Shown one piece after another: positions 54,701 to 64,000 of a stretch of DNA of 64,000 bases (positions are counted from its first letter, which is position 1; each line of letters starts with the position of its first letter). Source of the DNA: Mariannaea sp. PMI_226 (lineage: Eukaryota; Ascomycota; Sordariomycetes; Hypocreales; Nectriaceae); the NCBI GenBank assembly GCA_024336345.1, contig JANFOG010000010.1, positions 310,001-374,000 on the forward strand. The letters are read 5' to 3'. Position numbers and translations under genes: made by a program. A model generated the notes under the pieces. It saw only the letters and a program-made list of their open reading frames with translations. It ran no database searches and was not told the DNA's origin.

Positions 54701-57631
54701 GTCATCCCAGTCCTGCTTTCTCAAGTCCTTGACGAGAATAACTCCGGCGAGCTCTTCGGTAACAGCCTGGCTGGTAGAACTAGTGGCTTGTCAAAATCAG
54801 TTGTCAACATGGGAGTGGCACTTGAAAAGCTCAGAACCGCTCATCAAAAGGCCCCAACATCAGATCTACGTCGGTTGGCAAGTTGGGCTCATGGTGTTGT
54901 TCCCATATACCACCGATACTTGGATGCCTGGAGATTGGGATTCCAAGATTTGGTTGTGAATCTAGCCCCGGCAGCTGGAGTCCCTGAAGATGAAGACTCG
55001 CTTTTGGATGCTATGCCACGAAACGAGTACGGTGACATTGTTGATGCGCATGGAGAACGCGTTGACGTGGCCCATTTATTGAAGCGGCCTCTACTGCGAG
55101 TTAAACAGTTGGCCAAGTTCATCAAGTGTATCGACTCCATCATTGGGACTAACGACACTTACTATCTACTGAGAGACTTTGAGCAGTTGCAGGAAAAGGC
55201 CCGCCGCCGACACCGAGAAGAAACTGCTAGGTTGGTGGATGAAGATGCATATAACACTGATACGACAAGATCGCGGGATCTGCGTACATTTGCCCCGATG
55301 GAATATGTGTATATTGAAACCACCCTACAAGTTGCCGCCAAGGACTTTTTCTACCTTGACCTCGTTCACTCAAACGGCCAACGACTGGAGTGTCAAGTTG
55401 AACTAGTTCACAGAGACAGCGAGAAACGTCCCGAAGACAAGGGCGACATCCTCATTCGAGAGACTGGTGATGGTGACCGCTCCTATCTTCTCTTCCCGCC
55501 AATCCCAATGGATCTCATCTCCGCACGAACAGGTGAAGGCAATTTCGACATGGTAGTCATGGTCCGCGGCACTCATGACGATAGACCCTGGTTTGAACTT
55601 CTCACTCTTACTGCTGACAACGAAGACCAAATCCTGGACTGGTTGGATATCTTCGCCGTCGCCCCCGTCCCTCCTCGTGAGCCAGAGCCAAGCGTCTACG
55701 AAGACGACGAAGAGGCGTATAGAAATGATGTTCCCGTTGGCGTCCGCGGAAATAGCGTCCGTTCTCGTCGCTCTCGCTCTCGCTCTCGCTCTCCTTCCTC
55801 GCCCTACGCATCTGAACGGACACGCTCGATTACACCGACCACACCCACCCTCGATAGGCGTCGACCCCGTTCTACATCCCCTTTGACGCCACGCTCTGCA
55901 AGATCAGACAGTCCTGATTCTGCACGGACACCGACACAAGATCAATACGATGACGAAGAAGAGAGGAACACACCTCTTAGGGAGAGTATGCGACCCGATC
56001 CATCCATGTTCCAAAAGAGCCCCAACAGCACACCTTATCGAGATGATGGAGCACCCCCCCCTCCTGTTCACCGCACACTTACTCCCAGTCCTCAATCCTC
56101 TCCAAAGTCGCAATCTCTAAGCCCTCCAGTGGAACTTCAAAGCGGAGGTCGTGTCAAGCGCCGAAACTCTTCTCCTCTCAAGCATGAATACCTACCATCA
56201 GAAGGCTCTTCCATCTCCCACACAGAAGGCACTGATGACTTTGAGGAATACACCGAGACAGAATCTGACATTGAATCCTCAGATGATGAGATTGAGAGCG
56301 TGGATCTCCCTGAAACTGAGCTTGGAGTAAGTATCAAGCACGACGTGCGGCGCCCGCCTCCCTTGGTAGAGTCGGTGCTCTCAGGATCAGAGTACAGCCT
56401 CACACCATCGAATTCTGCCTCTCAAGCCGGCCTTCATGGCCAGAAGACTGTTACCGAGGATACTTCCTCTGACGATACCCCTCCAAATTTTGCGGCATCG
56501 ATTTCCAAATGGTCAGAAAAGGGACTGTGGAAAGACATCTCAACGGCCAATTGTTCCATTATTGTTACACCTGGTCTAATTGAAGCATATGCCGTTATGC
56601 CCCAACCTGACGGAGACAAGGAGCAGCCCATGTTAGCATTGGATCTCACCCCACTGGTGTTGATTCGACAGAGCACTGCTGTCGATCTTGAGATTCGCTC
56701 TTCCGTCAGATCCAACTGTCTACTCGCCAAATCCCACAGTGGAGGAAATTTCCGCTTCCGATGCGCCAGTAGCTCTGATTGCTACAACCTCTACATGTCG
56801 GTCCACCATGCTCGCTTGAACAACCAGAAATTCATTCAGCTTGAAAACGAAGCCAGGTTCAAGGGTTTTGGCGAGAAACAGGCCCCTGCCGCAAATGATG
56901 ATACGAGCAGCCACCGACGAAGCTGGTTTGGCCGTAAGAACAGCTATAGAAGCTCAGTGCGAGCGCCCTCACAGTCTTATGATGGTGCTAGTACCACACC
57001 ATCATCGAATGCCTCCGCAAAGAGCTTCCTGAAGCGACTCACTGGGGCAGCCAACCTTCCATTCAACCTTGCCCGCTCCTCTGTAGACAGAAACAGCCGA
57101 GCTAACAGCTATGGCAATGATGTCTACACTCCTGGGTCCTCTTCTAATGGCCTGAGTACACCTCGTTCGCCATCCATCAGTGTTGAGAACAGCGACCGTA
57201 GCTCAGGAGGTCCAGGAACTGAAAATATTCGCATCAGACTTCATCTTCTTGTGTCCTCCACCAAATGGGAGGACTTTGGTAACTGCACTCTACAAATTCG
57301 ACGACCACCTCCGGGATGGCGCCAGGCTCTTCGCGCCAATCACGGGCTGGAGAAGCGAGTGACTGTTACCACAATACCGCGGAAAGACTCGGAAAAGCCC
57401 AAGGTCCTACTCGATGCCGTCTTGGGTAGCGGATGCTTTACACCTATGGGAAGCCGAGGAATCGTGTGCGGCGTATGGGAAGAGATGAAAGATGACAAAG
57501 GCGTGGTTGGTGCCATTCCTGCCACAGGGCCTTCAAACGGCAATGTCAAAAAGTGGTGTTTCCAGTGCTCAGGCGTGGCTGAAGCTGGTTGGGTTCTGCG
57601 ACTTGTGCACCAAGAGGTTTTCACCATGTAG
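51704..57631 (+). CDS. Large DH-domain (RhoGEF-like) scaffold protein
   Basis: One exon encodes 1975 residues. The start is the ATG at 51704 (GGCACC before ATG); the frame extends upstream only to a TTG. The N-terminal half is disordered with two in-frame tandem repeats. At about 975-1180 lies a DH-like domain (LLREFVEDENMYNRELKTLV, LASWAHGVVPIYHRYLDAW, LLKRPLLRVKQLAKFIKCI), then a PH-like segment at about 1195-1320. A Ser/Arg-rich linker and an acidic linker follow. A second PH-like region lies near 1585-1720, and the last 130 residues form a compact domain (LLVSSTKWEDFGNCTLQIRR to WVLRLVHQEVF). DH-PH pairs activate Rho-family GTPases at sites of polarised growth or septation. Fungal homologues are often misnamed splicing coactivators because of the RS-rich linker. 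Which GTPase it serves cannot be read here. Confidence 0.8.
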   Translation: MSSPNPPSEDEGPPEATPPESPETPEISPTSAVDSKNKQNATDNVTPRPVPAAGRPRAKTAPKKPEPSLLHDFLKGRPTPARVAADRKRRMSLETVKAELRHEMKQSAVRRIQPPGGVKDRVKKWQKANAAAAAKGTPEDAATEPTEVAFQGDDYQSVTEEDRMRVKKGIKIRPAVKPVNQSKQELEAKDGMPPDAPAGPPPKKRVISDEHWRKNRPRRVSKNFKSPGPAPLPKDFTIKNSANPTVSSKVKAWAERVEVPETPPPRSHRYPRSVGSKGWTDTESEIFSETGDTASDFAPSNVTSRVTHRSAKSVSAADDGIRVKPLRPSKLDDDGIRIKPLRTPKRNDDGIRVTPIKTPGVDDDGIRVRPLSEVSSDATASRPGSIRTARLRLKSTHSSRRSSPRSERTRMTEETAKNDTKETIDVSETKANLPKSINRSSGKDEITEEEPMVDTPTKQRNVSGNKKNQRPKGQRLGLKKKEQESSPADETSEEYSNLYPLDQSDLSSSILDKSIADISGEIPFGNSAFSELDLPIRGGPPRSRPKQPKVDRNTSFKGMSVFKKVMEEGKKIIHDLNEPPRGAVPNNPPSIEKWLDNTLEINNTTDPFVETPKKEPATPTPKKISPEPEPETSPETVTTEKKPRRKPSRAQRRRSSQKLGQSETEKSPESAKQPTPKLEQKPEGNPEPKAELKVDTGMERTPETKKETGKNKTKSPHSGGLKRSRATRTISSPVKPGVKQQFLGMLKEAFQGESGNQLPTPKVYQSREERTYGDEETELTYDSRYDDSRYEDSRYDDSRYDDSRYGDSRYTNSRYDDEWTNSHDGTTEDWEDSDLSRTKTSKGSRPLSPEEKENRPLFNSQIDPRMMPGPRLRPPTNGHHELSTILSEEGSSAVGSDTISELSHSTVTQSTNFTEDNQSSKRNQVPGLKRRLTRHSDLVSVLSLPDDKHVPTAMKGIRSRPSLRKNRGGPYDVTNEDLLREFVEDENMYNRELKTLVDGVIPVLLSQVLDENNSGELFGNSLAGRTSGLSKSVVNMGVALEKLRTAHQKAPTSDLRRLASWAHGVVPIYHRYLDAWRLGFQDLVVNLAPAAGVPEDEDSLLDAMPRNEYGDIVDAHGERVDVAHLLKRPLLRVKQLAKFIKCIDSIIGTNDTYYLLRDFEQLQEKARRRHREETARLVDEDAYNTDTTRSRDLRTFAPMEYVYIETTLQVAAKDFFYLDLVHSNGQRLECQVELVHRDSEKRPEDKGDILIRETGDGDRSYLLFPPIPMDLISARTGEGNFDMVVMVRGTHDDRPWFELLTLTADNEDQILDWLDIFAVAPVPPREPEPSVYEDDEEAYRNDVPVGVRGNSVRSRRSRSRSRSPSSPYASERTRSITPTTPTLDRRRPRSTSPLTPRSARSDSPDSARTPTQDQYDDEEERNTPLRESMRPDPSMFQKSPNSTPYRDDGAPPPPVHRTLTPSPQSSPKSQSLSPPVELQSGGRVKRRNSSPLKHEYLPSEGSSISHTEGTDDFEEYTETESDIESSDDEIESVDLPETELGVSIKHDVRRPPPLVESVLSGSEYSLTPSNSASQAGLHGQKTVTEDTSSDDTPPNFAASISKWSEKGLWKDISTANCSIIVTPGLIEAYAVMPQPDGDKEQPMLALDLTPLVLIRQSTAVDLEIRSSVRSNCLLAKSHSGGNFRFRCASSSDCYNLYMSVHHARLNNQKFIQLENEARFKGFGEKQAPAANDDTSSHRRSWFGRKNSYRSSVRAPSQSYDGASTTPSSNASAKSFLKRLTGAANLPFNLARSSVDRNSRANSYGNDVYTPGSSSNGLSTPRSPSISVENSDRSSGGPGTENIRIRLHLLVSSTKWEDFGNCTLQIRRPPPGWRQALRANHGLEKRVTVTTIPRKDSEKPKVLLDAVLGSGCFTPMGSRGIVCGVWEEMKDDKGVVGAIPATGPSNGNVKKWCFQCSGVAEAGWVLRLVHQEVFTM
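52652..52831 (+). repeat. Four 45-nt in-frame repeats (DDGIRVKPL type)
   Basis: Four 15-residue units of the form DDGIRxxPLxxxx follow one another in the disordered N-terminal part of the DH protein. Changes between units are mostly conservative (Val/Ile, Lys/Arg), which suggests selection on the protein. Confidence 0.8.
54047..54151 (+). repeat. Seven 15-nt repeats (DSRYD)
   Basis: Seven copies of a DSRYx pentapeptide follow each other exactly in frame within the DH protein. Synonymous differences between units show that it is not a fresh slippage product. Confidence 0.85.
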
Positions 57632-58464
57632 ATTGTGACCTCAAATTTGCTCCTCGGAGCGTACATTCGAATCTTCTCTTCTTATGCACTCCAAGAATCT
57701 CACGCACGCTGGGACTCAATATTGTGGAGTGTGTCTGTTTCTTTTCTTCTAGTATTTTAGTTTTCTTGATATCCCCTTGGTGTTGCATTCTACGCCATTT
57801 GCTTTTTTTTTACTTTCTTTTGTCTATTCCAAGTTGTGTCTGCGGACTGTTGGTCCGGCATGTCAATGAGCAATGTTTCCTTTTTTTTTTTGTTCCCTCT
57901 TTTGTCTGCATATATATGGCATATCCGGGCATCTAGACTAGGAAGGCGTCCGGGTGGGAGGGCTTGCGGACGGAGAGAGACATCAAGTGACTGGGTATTG
58001 GGAAATCACTTGAGTTCAGGCGGTTGCGAGAGTTGATATTTGTTGTTTATTTTATTATGAAGAGTATATAGAGATGCGAATGAGGAAATGACAAGCCTTG
58101 TTTGGATCAGCTTTTGAGTTCAATGTGTGAAAGGGATCTCAGATTCAGAATGCTGCGACTGGCGATGGCAGGGAGGGGGATTACAGAACTTTTGTGTACC
58201 AGGGTATAATGCTTTGTTGGTAGTTATTGATATGGCACACATGCAAGTGAAAATGCAATCTGCACAGATACATTTCGTGCCTTGAACACTAAAAAAAAAA
58301 AAACGCTATTCTAAGTTTCCACGTATCCCCAACTCCATGAATTGAAAATGAAAGTGGAAGAATGAGTACCAAACCCGCTTCAAACGCCTCGAAGACCGTC
58401 GTATTCCAACACATATCCTCTCTCAGCTTACATACAAGGATAGCAACAAACAGGTATTTTGCCA
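57632..58464. other. 3' region between convergent genes
   Basis: The plus-strand DH gene and the minus-strand NLR-like gene converge here. T-rich runs near 57803 and 57882 and an A-run at 58291-58302 fit untranslated 3' sequence. No gene is visible. Confidence 0.5.
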
Positions 58465-61400
58465 TCACCTTTTCCCTCCATCCTCTCTTCGCCCTTCCCT
58501 GAGAATCTGTAGCAACTCGCGCACCTTGTCTCCCCGATTCTTTGCGTAAAACTCCTCCGTCTCGTACATCTCCCGCAGCTTCGACCCCGTAGCCAGGATG
58601 TGGTCGTTGGAATACAAGTCCCTCGCGGCGATCTTGGACGCTAGTACGTCACGGTAGAGGGACTCGGCGAGGTCGTAGGCGGCAATTCGTATGGCGGCCT
58701 TGCTGCGGGTGTCTGTTGTGGGCGAGACGTCGTCCTCGTCGTCGGTGTCTTCGTAGTCGGTTGTGTGTTGGGAAGTGAAGCTCAAGTGCACGTCTTCGCC
58801 GAGTGAATTCGCGTGGAGTCGAGCGCTGAGAGCCATGTTCTCCATGGTCGCGGTGTACGCGGGGTGAGCGCGGCCGAGAGTTGGTGCCATTATATCGAGA
58901 GCACGCTGGTATTTTGCACGGGCGTCATCGTAGCGACACCGCAGGTCGGCTATGACAGCGAGCTTCTGGATGGCCTGAGCGGTACTAGGATGATGAGGAC
59001 CGAGAGAATGTGTCTTGATCTCGACAGACTGGGAGTACAGCGATTCGGCTTCGTCAATGGCATTACTTTCCTCCGATATCCGGGCCAGGTCCTCAAGAGC
59101 CTCGAGGGTCATTGGATGGCTCTGGCCAAAGAGATTCTGGTACGAGATGAAAACACGGCGGTACATAGCCTGCGCTTCTTCCATCTTGCCAAGTCTCTCA
59201 AGCGTTGCTGCTAGTTTCTGAACTGTTCCGACGGTGGTGATATCTGTGGGACCGAGAGATTCTTCTTGGCGTTGCTCCAGAGTCTCATACTGATTACCCG
59301 CGCGAGCGTATTCTCCTTGAGCCGCGGCGGCTGAGGCCTTGGCTAGGGCGACGCGAAAGCCAAGCGCGCTGTCGATGGAAGCGATGTTAATATCTGAGAG
59401 AACCTGTAAGCTTCGCTCTGTCTGGTTGGTTTGTTGGAGAAGAGAGGCCAAAGATAGGGATGTCTGAATACGCTCGACGATGCCCATGCTGTTCTTCTGT
59501 CGAAGAGATAGCTCGAAGCACCCGATGGCTTGGTCTAGAGCGCCCTGAGCCATGCAGACATTCCCCAAGACTTGCCAGGCAACTGCATCATCATCTTCGG
59601 AGGTTCTGTTAAGCATACTGGATAAATCATCGTAGCATGCCTTCGCGTGGGGGGCCATGACTCTCCCAAAGTCATGAATCTCAGGAAGTGTGGAAGAATC
59701 GACCTCCTTCTGGCGGATGCTGTCAACGCAAACATTACATGCCAACCATGCGTTTTCAACTCTCTCAGGAGGTGAGAGAGAGTCACGCACATGATCTCGC
59801 GCGGTTGCGTCAAGCATGAAGTAGCCAAAGGTGGGGGATGGGGCTGAGGATGACTGAGACTGAGAGGAATCCGGAGACTCGGAAGGAGATGTGGCTTGGA
59901 TGAAGTTTTCGTCTAGGAGATGTTGAAGGACATCGCCGACGTGGCTTAGATCTTGAAATGCTGGAAAACAGTTTAGTAAGTGACTATGATACTATGGGAC
60001 TAGGATAAAACGTACCCTTCATATCATTGAAAATACCCATGAATCTTTCGGGGGCTATCTTTATTTGTGACGTCGCGTAGAATAAAGCAACGGGGATGAT
60101 AGAGAACGACAGCATCGCACTGATACGAAGAATCGTTCTTGAGACCGGCGACTGGTCAATAGTCGATCCAAGCAGATGCAAAGGTACTCTTGATTCCATT
60201 TTCATCTCGAAGTCTACAATTGTAGAATTTGTCTGTCGAATGGTGGAAGCAGCCATAGCTATGCTCTGAGGATGATATTGCAAGCGCTGGACAATTTGGA
60301 GAGCAGCCTCAGCTACGGTATGTAAGCGCTTGTCTTCAAACAGATGTTTTATCGTTGGCAGCATACCTTGTTCTGGCTCTTCCAACACATACTCTCCAAG
60401 CACTGAGCCAATCAACTCTACACCCTCATTATCATTCATATTTGTGACTGCGAGTCTAGTTCCCCATGAGCAGCAGTTACTATCTCTCGATGTTAATATG
60501 ATTTGACCCGAGAGGGTGAGCGGGATAAAGTCAAAGATGTCGTATGAGGGCTCCACATTGTCGAATATAAGCAACCACTTCTCGTTCTCTGGTCTGAGAA
60601 GCCAATCCTTGACAGCTCTTACGACCGATGTGGCTCGGACAGTATCTATCTGCAGGATACTCTTGACCTTGAGCATATCTTCAACGCCAGTTAGGCCGAG
60701 ATCGTTCTCTATCTGGTCTCTTGGGGCATTTTGGCTGTAGTAGTCAACCAAGGCGTCAGCAAACTCGAGGTAGCTCGCAATAACTGTCTCCCAGCTGTCG
60801 GCCCGGATCCAAAAGACGAAAGAAAATTCATCCTTGTGCCTCTCAGCATACGACCTAGCCAATGTGGTCTTGCCCGTCCCCGGAAGACCCCATAAGTTTG
60901 CAATAGCAAAGTGCATCTTGTGGGGTTCTGCTGCGGGCTTCAGAATCCTCCTTAGACTACTAAGAAGCTCTTCTCTCTGAATGATGATGCTTGGGTCATT
61001 TGGGAGTTTATAGGGGACAGCAAAACCGGCCGACAGGTATTCCAAATGGTGGACTAGGTAAAAATATGTTAGTATGAATTCGAGTTTGGTCGCACAATAT
61101 TACACATACCAGCCGTCATGTCAAAAGTCTTCCGTTTTGCCTCCATGACAAGTGAGGACCGACGTGTATCAATCATCTCACGGAAGCTCGAAATGAAGGT
61201 TTCGTAGTTGGAATCACGCCCTTGGAACTTGACCAAGTCAGAATGCGTCGCCGTCAGCCCGATCTGGATACCGTCAGACCCTTGCATCGAATGGCGCTTG
61301 TCCACGATGAAACCATCACTTGATTGTTTCGTCTCATGGAATGACAGCCTCGGTAGGTTCGCGGTGATGGCCTTGAAGGCCTCCATCTGGTTCTCCAGCC

Positions 61401-62134
61401 ACTCGATATCGCTAGGTTGGGGCTGGGGCTGCATCGTGAAGCTGCGGGATCTAGATCTCCGTAGACTGCGCGAGCTGCGGGCATCACCCTCCAGTCCCGA
61501 CGTGGTACGGTGGATGACGCTGGCCAGTGGCGAGGGTGACGACGGGCGACCTGGGGAAAGCGTACCGAAGAAGGCAACACCACAGGTAGACAACTCGACG
61601 TTTTTGAGGTGCGTGTCTATGGCTTCGCTAGAGATGATGAGTGCACGCTTGACAATCCACCCTCCGAGACTATGGGCGATGAAGAAGAGCGGCCGTTGGG
61701 ATGAGCCATCGCGAGTGCGCTGCGCAGCCAGCGCCTTCACCATGTCCAAGGCACGACCATACAGAACGTTGCGAACAAGGTAACGATAGTTGACACCGTC
61801 TGAAATGTACCCATAAGTCATAATGCGAGCGTTGGGAATATCTTTAGCCAGCAGTTCCTCGAGCCATGACTTCGGTCTCGTCCTGGGTTCCCAGGTGATC
61901 CAGGAGCGGAAGCCCTCGCCGCCAAGGCCATGGACGGCCACGATACTAATCAAGAGTAAGCGCCATGTTGTCAATTACAGGCGCTCTACAGGGGAAAACT
62001 CACTCGATCTCAGCATTTTCGGGATTGCGCACGATTTCCAAGCCGTTTGTCTCACCACCGTTCCTTGTTCTAGAGACCGCGCCTCTGACTCGGTGGATAA
62101 GGCCTCGGAGCGGCTCCAATGCCTCAGTCGCCAT
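58465..62134 (-). CDS. NLR-like protein: serine hydrolase - NB-ARC - TPR
   Basis: Exons 62134-62004, 61945-61110, 61053-60016 and 59960-58465 give 1166 residues. The introns are 58, 56 and 55 nt, with GTGAGT, GTATGT and GTACGT donors, and every join keeps frame. The N-terminus (about 44-320) is an alpha/beta hydrolase: IVAVHGLGG (His 49), the nucleophile elbow IAHSLGG with Ser 136, and a late THSDLVKF His. The middle (about 345-640) is NB-ARC: P-loop GLPGTGKT at 378-385, Walker B LLIFDNV (Asp 487), and ILTSRD at about 510. The C-terminus (about 790-1080) holds repeated TPR-type helices (AWQVLGNVCMAQGALDQAI). Fungal proteins of this three-part build are STAND receptors of the incompatibility and self/non-self type; the TPR part senses, NB-ARC oligomerises and the hydrolase is the effector. 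All key residues seen are intact. Confidence 0.88.
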
Positions 62135-62642
62135 CGGCAGGTCTATCGTCTTGTTATTTCTGTCGGCGCAAAAATGGGTTCATCCTGTGGTTGAGGAAAA
62201 ACACAAAGCTGACGTTGGCAGAGATGAAAGATAAATGGTTAGGTGGATGTCTAGCATTGCATGCGGCAACAAAGAAGCACCTGCATGCATGCGGACATGA
62301 TGGCGTGTGATCCCGGAGCCATAAGATCAGCTACAGCGAACAACCCGGTCCCTAGCTCGGAGTAGTGGATGATTCATAGGTAGTACGTGGCGTTCGGCGA
62401 CGCTGTAATAGGCACGCGGCACGGGGGCTTAGCGCTTTCAGTGGGCTTTGTTGGTCTTCTTCCAGGGGGTGGAAGATACAGCAATACAAAGGCTTTGCTG
62501 CCTCAGGCGAAATATCGTGGATAGTTGGCCCTCTGTGTTGTGTTAGTACCTTTCGTCAAACTTCTTTCGAGAAATTTGTGCTGGGGATCGCTCGTGGACA
62601 TTGAAGAACAGAACAAAATCGTCTTGATTGAGTAATTAATTA
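62135..62642. other. Promoter region of the NLR-like gene
   Basis: A short gap between two minus-strand genes. I see no further gene or clear element in it. Confidence 0.5.
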
Positions 62643-63372
62643 TTATTGTGTTTTTGGAAGAAGAAAAAAAAAGGAAAACAAAAAACTGATATCAACCGCT
62701 CTCTGGTCGCCCCCCCCCCCCGAACTATTCTCGGGCTTGCTCTCTTTGGTCGACCCCCCCGAGGCCGCCTTCTTCTTCTTCCCACGCCGGGTCTTCTTGA
62801 CCCGGCTGGTCGTTCCCTCCTGGAAGCTTTCAGTGGTATTTCCCAATATACTTGTGATAACGGATTACGAATTGTATATTTACTTACAGGGCCAGTGATG
62901 CAAACGGTGACCCCGCCACCATGTTGATATGGTTTATTATGGCGGCTGCAAAATAATATTAGCTGAAAATTCGTAGCAAGAATCAGAGACTCCGAAAAAC
63001 TTACAGGCCGCAGGCTTGTGCCAGCACTGCTCTGGTCGGTGCCCCCATTTTCCACAGTAGGCACGTTTGGGGCGGTATCTGGGATATCCGGTACCAAATG
63101 TGCCCACTGTGGGAAATGGGGGTTCCTTTTTCTCATTGGTAGGCCCCCAGGCACGTTGCGATCTGGGGGGCCTTCCGTGTTCCCTAGAACGGGACGCCAT
63201 AGAGGGTGAGAGTCCCGTCTGGTCAGACACCAATCCTTTGTAAAGCTCCTTCGATGAGTCGAGTAGTTTGGGGATGCTGCTCTAAGTGAGAGGTAGAGAG
63301 TCTGCGACATTGTTCCGTTAGTACAGCTGAGCTGAACTGCAATTTAGGAGGGCTACAAACGGTAGTTTCCAT
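62643..63372 (-). CDS. Possible spliced zinc-knuckle gene or retroelement gag relic
   Basis: A tentative model is exons 63372-63361, 63281-63005, 62945-62888 and 62826-62643 (176 residues, all joins in frame). Intron 1 has GTTTGT, a GTACTAACGG branch site and CTTAG; intron 2 GTAAGT...TTTGCAG; intron 3 GTAAGT...AAAG, whose acceptor is weak. The second exon encodes PKLLDSSKELYKGLVSDQTG and ends in AYCGKWGHRPEQCWHKPAAC. This is a CCHC zinc knuckle in which the first Cys is Arg (a single TGT to CGT change). The C-terminus is very basic (RVKKTRRGKKKK). Upstream on the minus strand lies a long CT-rich tract, as in fungal promoters. CCHC knuckles are found in retrotransposon Gag and in RNA-binding proteins; there is no reverse transcriptase nearby. 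Confidence 0.35.
63042..63122. repeat. Imperfect inverted repeat in the zinc-knuckle region
   Basis: Arms 63042-63070 and 63094-63122 are 29 nt each, with 26 matching positions and a 23-nt spacer. The three differences are all transitions. The minus strand of the left arm encodes YCGKWG; the plus strand of the right arm encodes CAHCGKWG, with the first knuckle Cys intact. Confidence 0.7.
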
Positions 63373-63773
63373 GAGCTAAAGCAATATTAGTAAACAGTAT
63401 AGAATAATCTAGGAGTGCGAGCAGAGAGACATACCCTTTCGCGGTTCGAGTGTGACTAGAGAAGGAAGAAGATGAGAAGAGGAAGAAGAGAAGAGGAAGA
63501 AAGTAAGAGAAGAGAGAAGAGTGAGAAAAGAAGGAGGAACTCTTACAATTTAACTACCAGAGCAATCACTCCAATGATGCTCCTTCCACCTGGGGAAAAG
63601 TTACTGATTGTGATGTCAACCATTTTTACCTTGGTTTAATTGGCTCCGAGTTCCATTGAGGTCCAAAACCCAAGGTTGGGAAGGTGCTATGGACAATTCT
63701 GGTCAGCCTAGGACACCCATTGTTTAGGTAGTTTTGAAGAAGAATATGAAAGGTTTTGCCTTGCAATAGGAAC
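63373..63773. other. Purine-rich tract, likely promoter/leader of the zinc-knuckle gene
   Basis: 63456-63540 is almost pure A/G on the plus strand (CT-rich on the minus strand). On the minus strand it is followed by a short exon-like piece and a GTATGT donor at about 63436, with a TTTAG acceptor just before the ATG at 63372. This suggests a spliced 5' leader. Confidence 0.4.
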
Positions 63774-64000
63774 TTATAAGAAAGACTGATAATTATATGG
63801 CATTATCCAACATTTATATCTCTCAATTGTCACTATCCACAGTGGCTTAGGAAGGTCATTTAGCTCTGGCAGGTGACACCCCATTTCGTATTGAACTGGG
63901 AGATCGTTCTCTTCCGTGAAGGAGAAGTGGCCATCGCTTATATGCACTTGGCGAGCGCCTAGGCATTGCCTATGTGTCAATGGCATAAGCTCGCCTTCAT
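63774..64000 (-). CDS. Partial reading frame running off the right edge
   Basis: The minus-strand frame is open from the window edge to a stop at 63774, about 74 codons (EGELMPLTHRQ to PYNYQSFL). An ATG lies at 63986, but the frame continues beyond it, so this may be the 3' exon of a gene outside the window. The peptide has mixed composition (VTIERYKCWIMPYN). I recognise no family. Confidence 0.3.
   Translation of the reverse strand, partial: EGELMPLTHRQCLGARQVHISDGHFSFTEENDLPVQYEMGCHLPELNDLPKPLWIVTIERYKCWIMPYNYQSFL

Overview
The window is nuclear DNA of a filamentous ascomycete (Pezizomycotina, probably Sordariomycetes and perhaps Hypocreales). The evidence is short 50-140 nt GT-AG introns with CTAAC/CTGAC-type branch sites, dispersed 5S rRNA genes, a Zn2Cys6-type regulator, an Ssh4-type SPRY adaptor, a DUF7924 protein and a hydrolase/NB-ARC/TPR NLR-like protein. 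Several long reading frames run back in frame to a TTG; in each I moved the start to a downstream ATG or to a splice-supported start.

Layout. 1-1861 (+): C-terminal part of an Upc2-like transcription factor, cut by the left edge. 5885-7661 (-): Ssh4/Ear1-like SPRY protein. 10985-12190 (-): single-pass membrane protein of unknown function. 13.0-16.0 kb: AT-rich stretch with one near-complete 5S rRNA gene, three decayed 5S copies and a small membrane-protein gene (13853-14779, +). 16380-24053 (-): a 2557-codon intronless gene related to bacterial insecticidal Tc toxin B and C subunits fused in one chain, with its own C-terminal domain. 24.1-30.2 kb: AT-rich DNA with a long palindrome and a three-exon DUF7924 gene (26104-28010, -). 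30191-31102 (+): endonuclease/exonuclease/phosphatase-fold enzyme. 38826-40682 (+): disordered conserved protein between two unusually long gene-free stretches of about 7 kb each; the right-hand one carries a 274-bp MITE-like element flanked by TA. 47775-48521 (+): small acidic protein with a PP1-docking-like motif. 51704-57631 (+): 1975-residue DH-domain (RhoGEF-like) scaffold. 58465-62134 (-): four-exon serine-hydrolase/NB-ARC/TPR protein. 62643-63372 (-): possible spliced zinc-knuckle gene or gag relic. A further reading frame runs off the right edge.

Reading. Most genes are ordinary housekeeping or signalling genes with no evident functional link and no sign of co-transcription. The unusual part is 13-30 kb, where a bacterial-type toxin BC fusion sits alone among 5S relics, palindromes and AT-rich gene-poor DNA, next to a lineage-type DUF7924 gene. 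No TcA (translocon) gene is present in the window. The second defence-like locus is the NLR-type gene near the right end. Gene models are read by eye; every exon join given keeps frame, but none has transcript support here.
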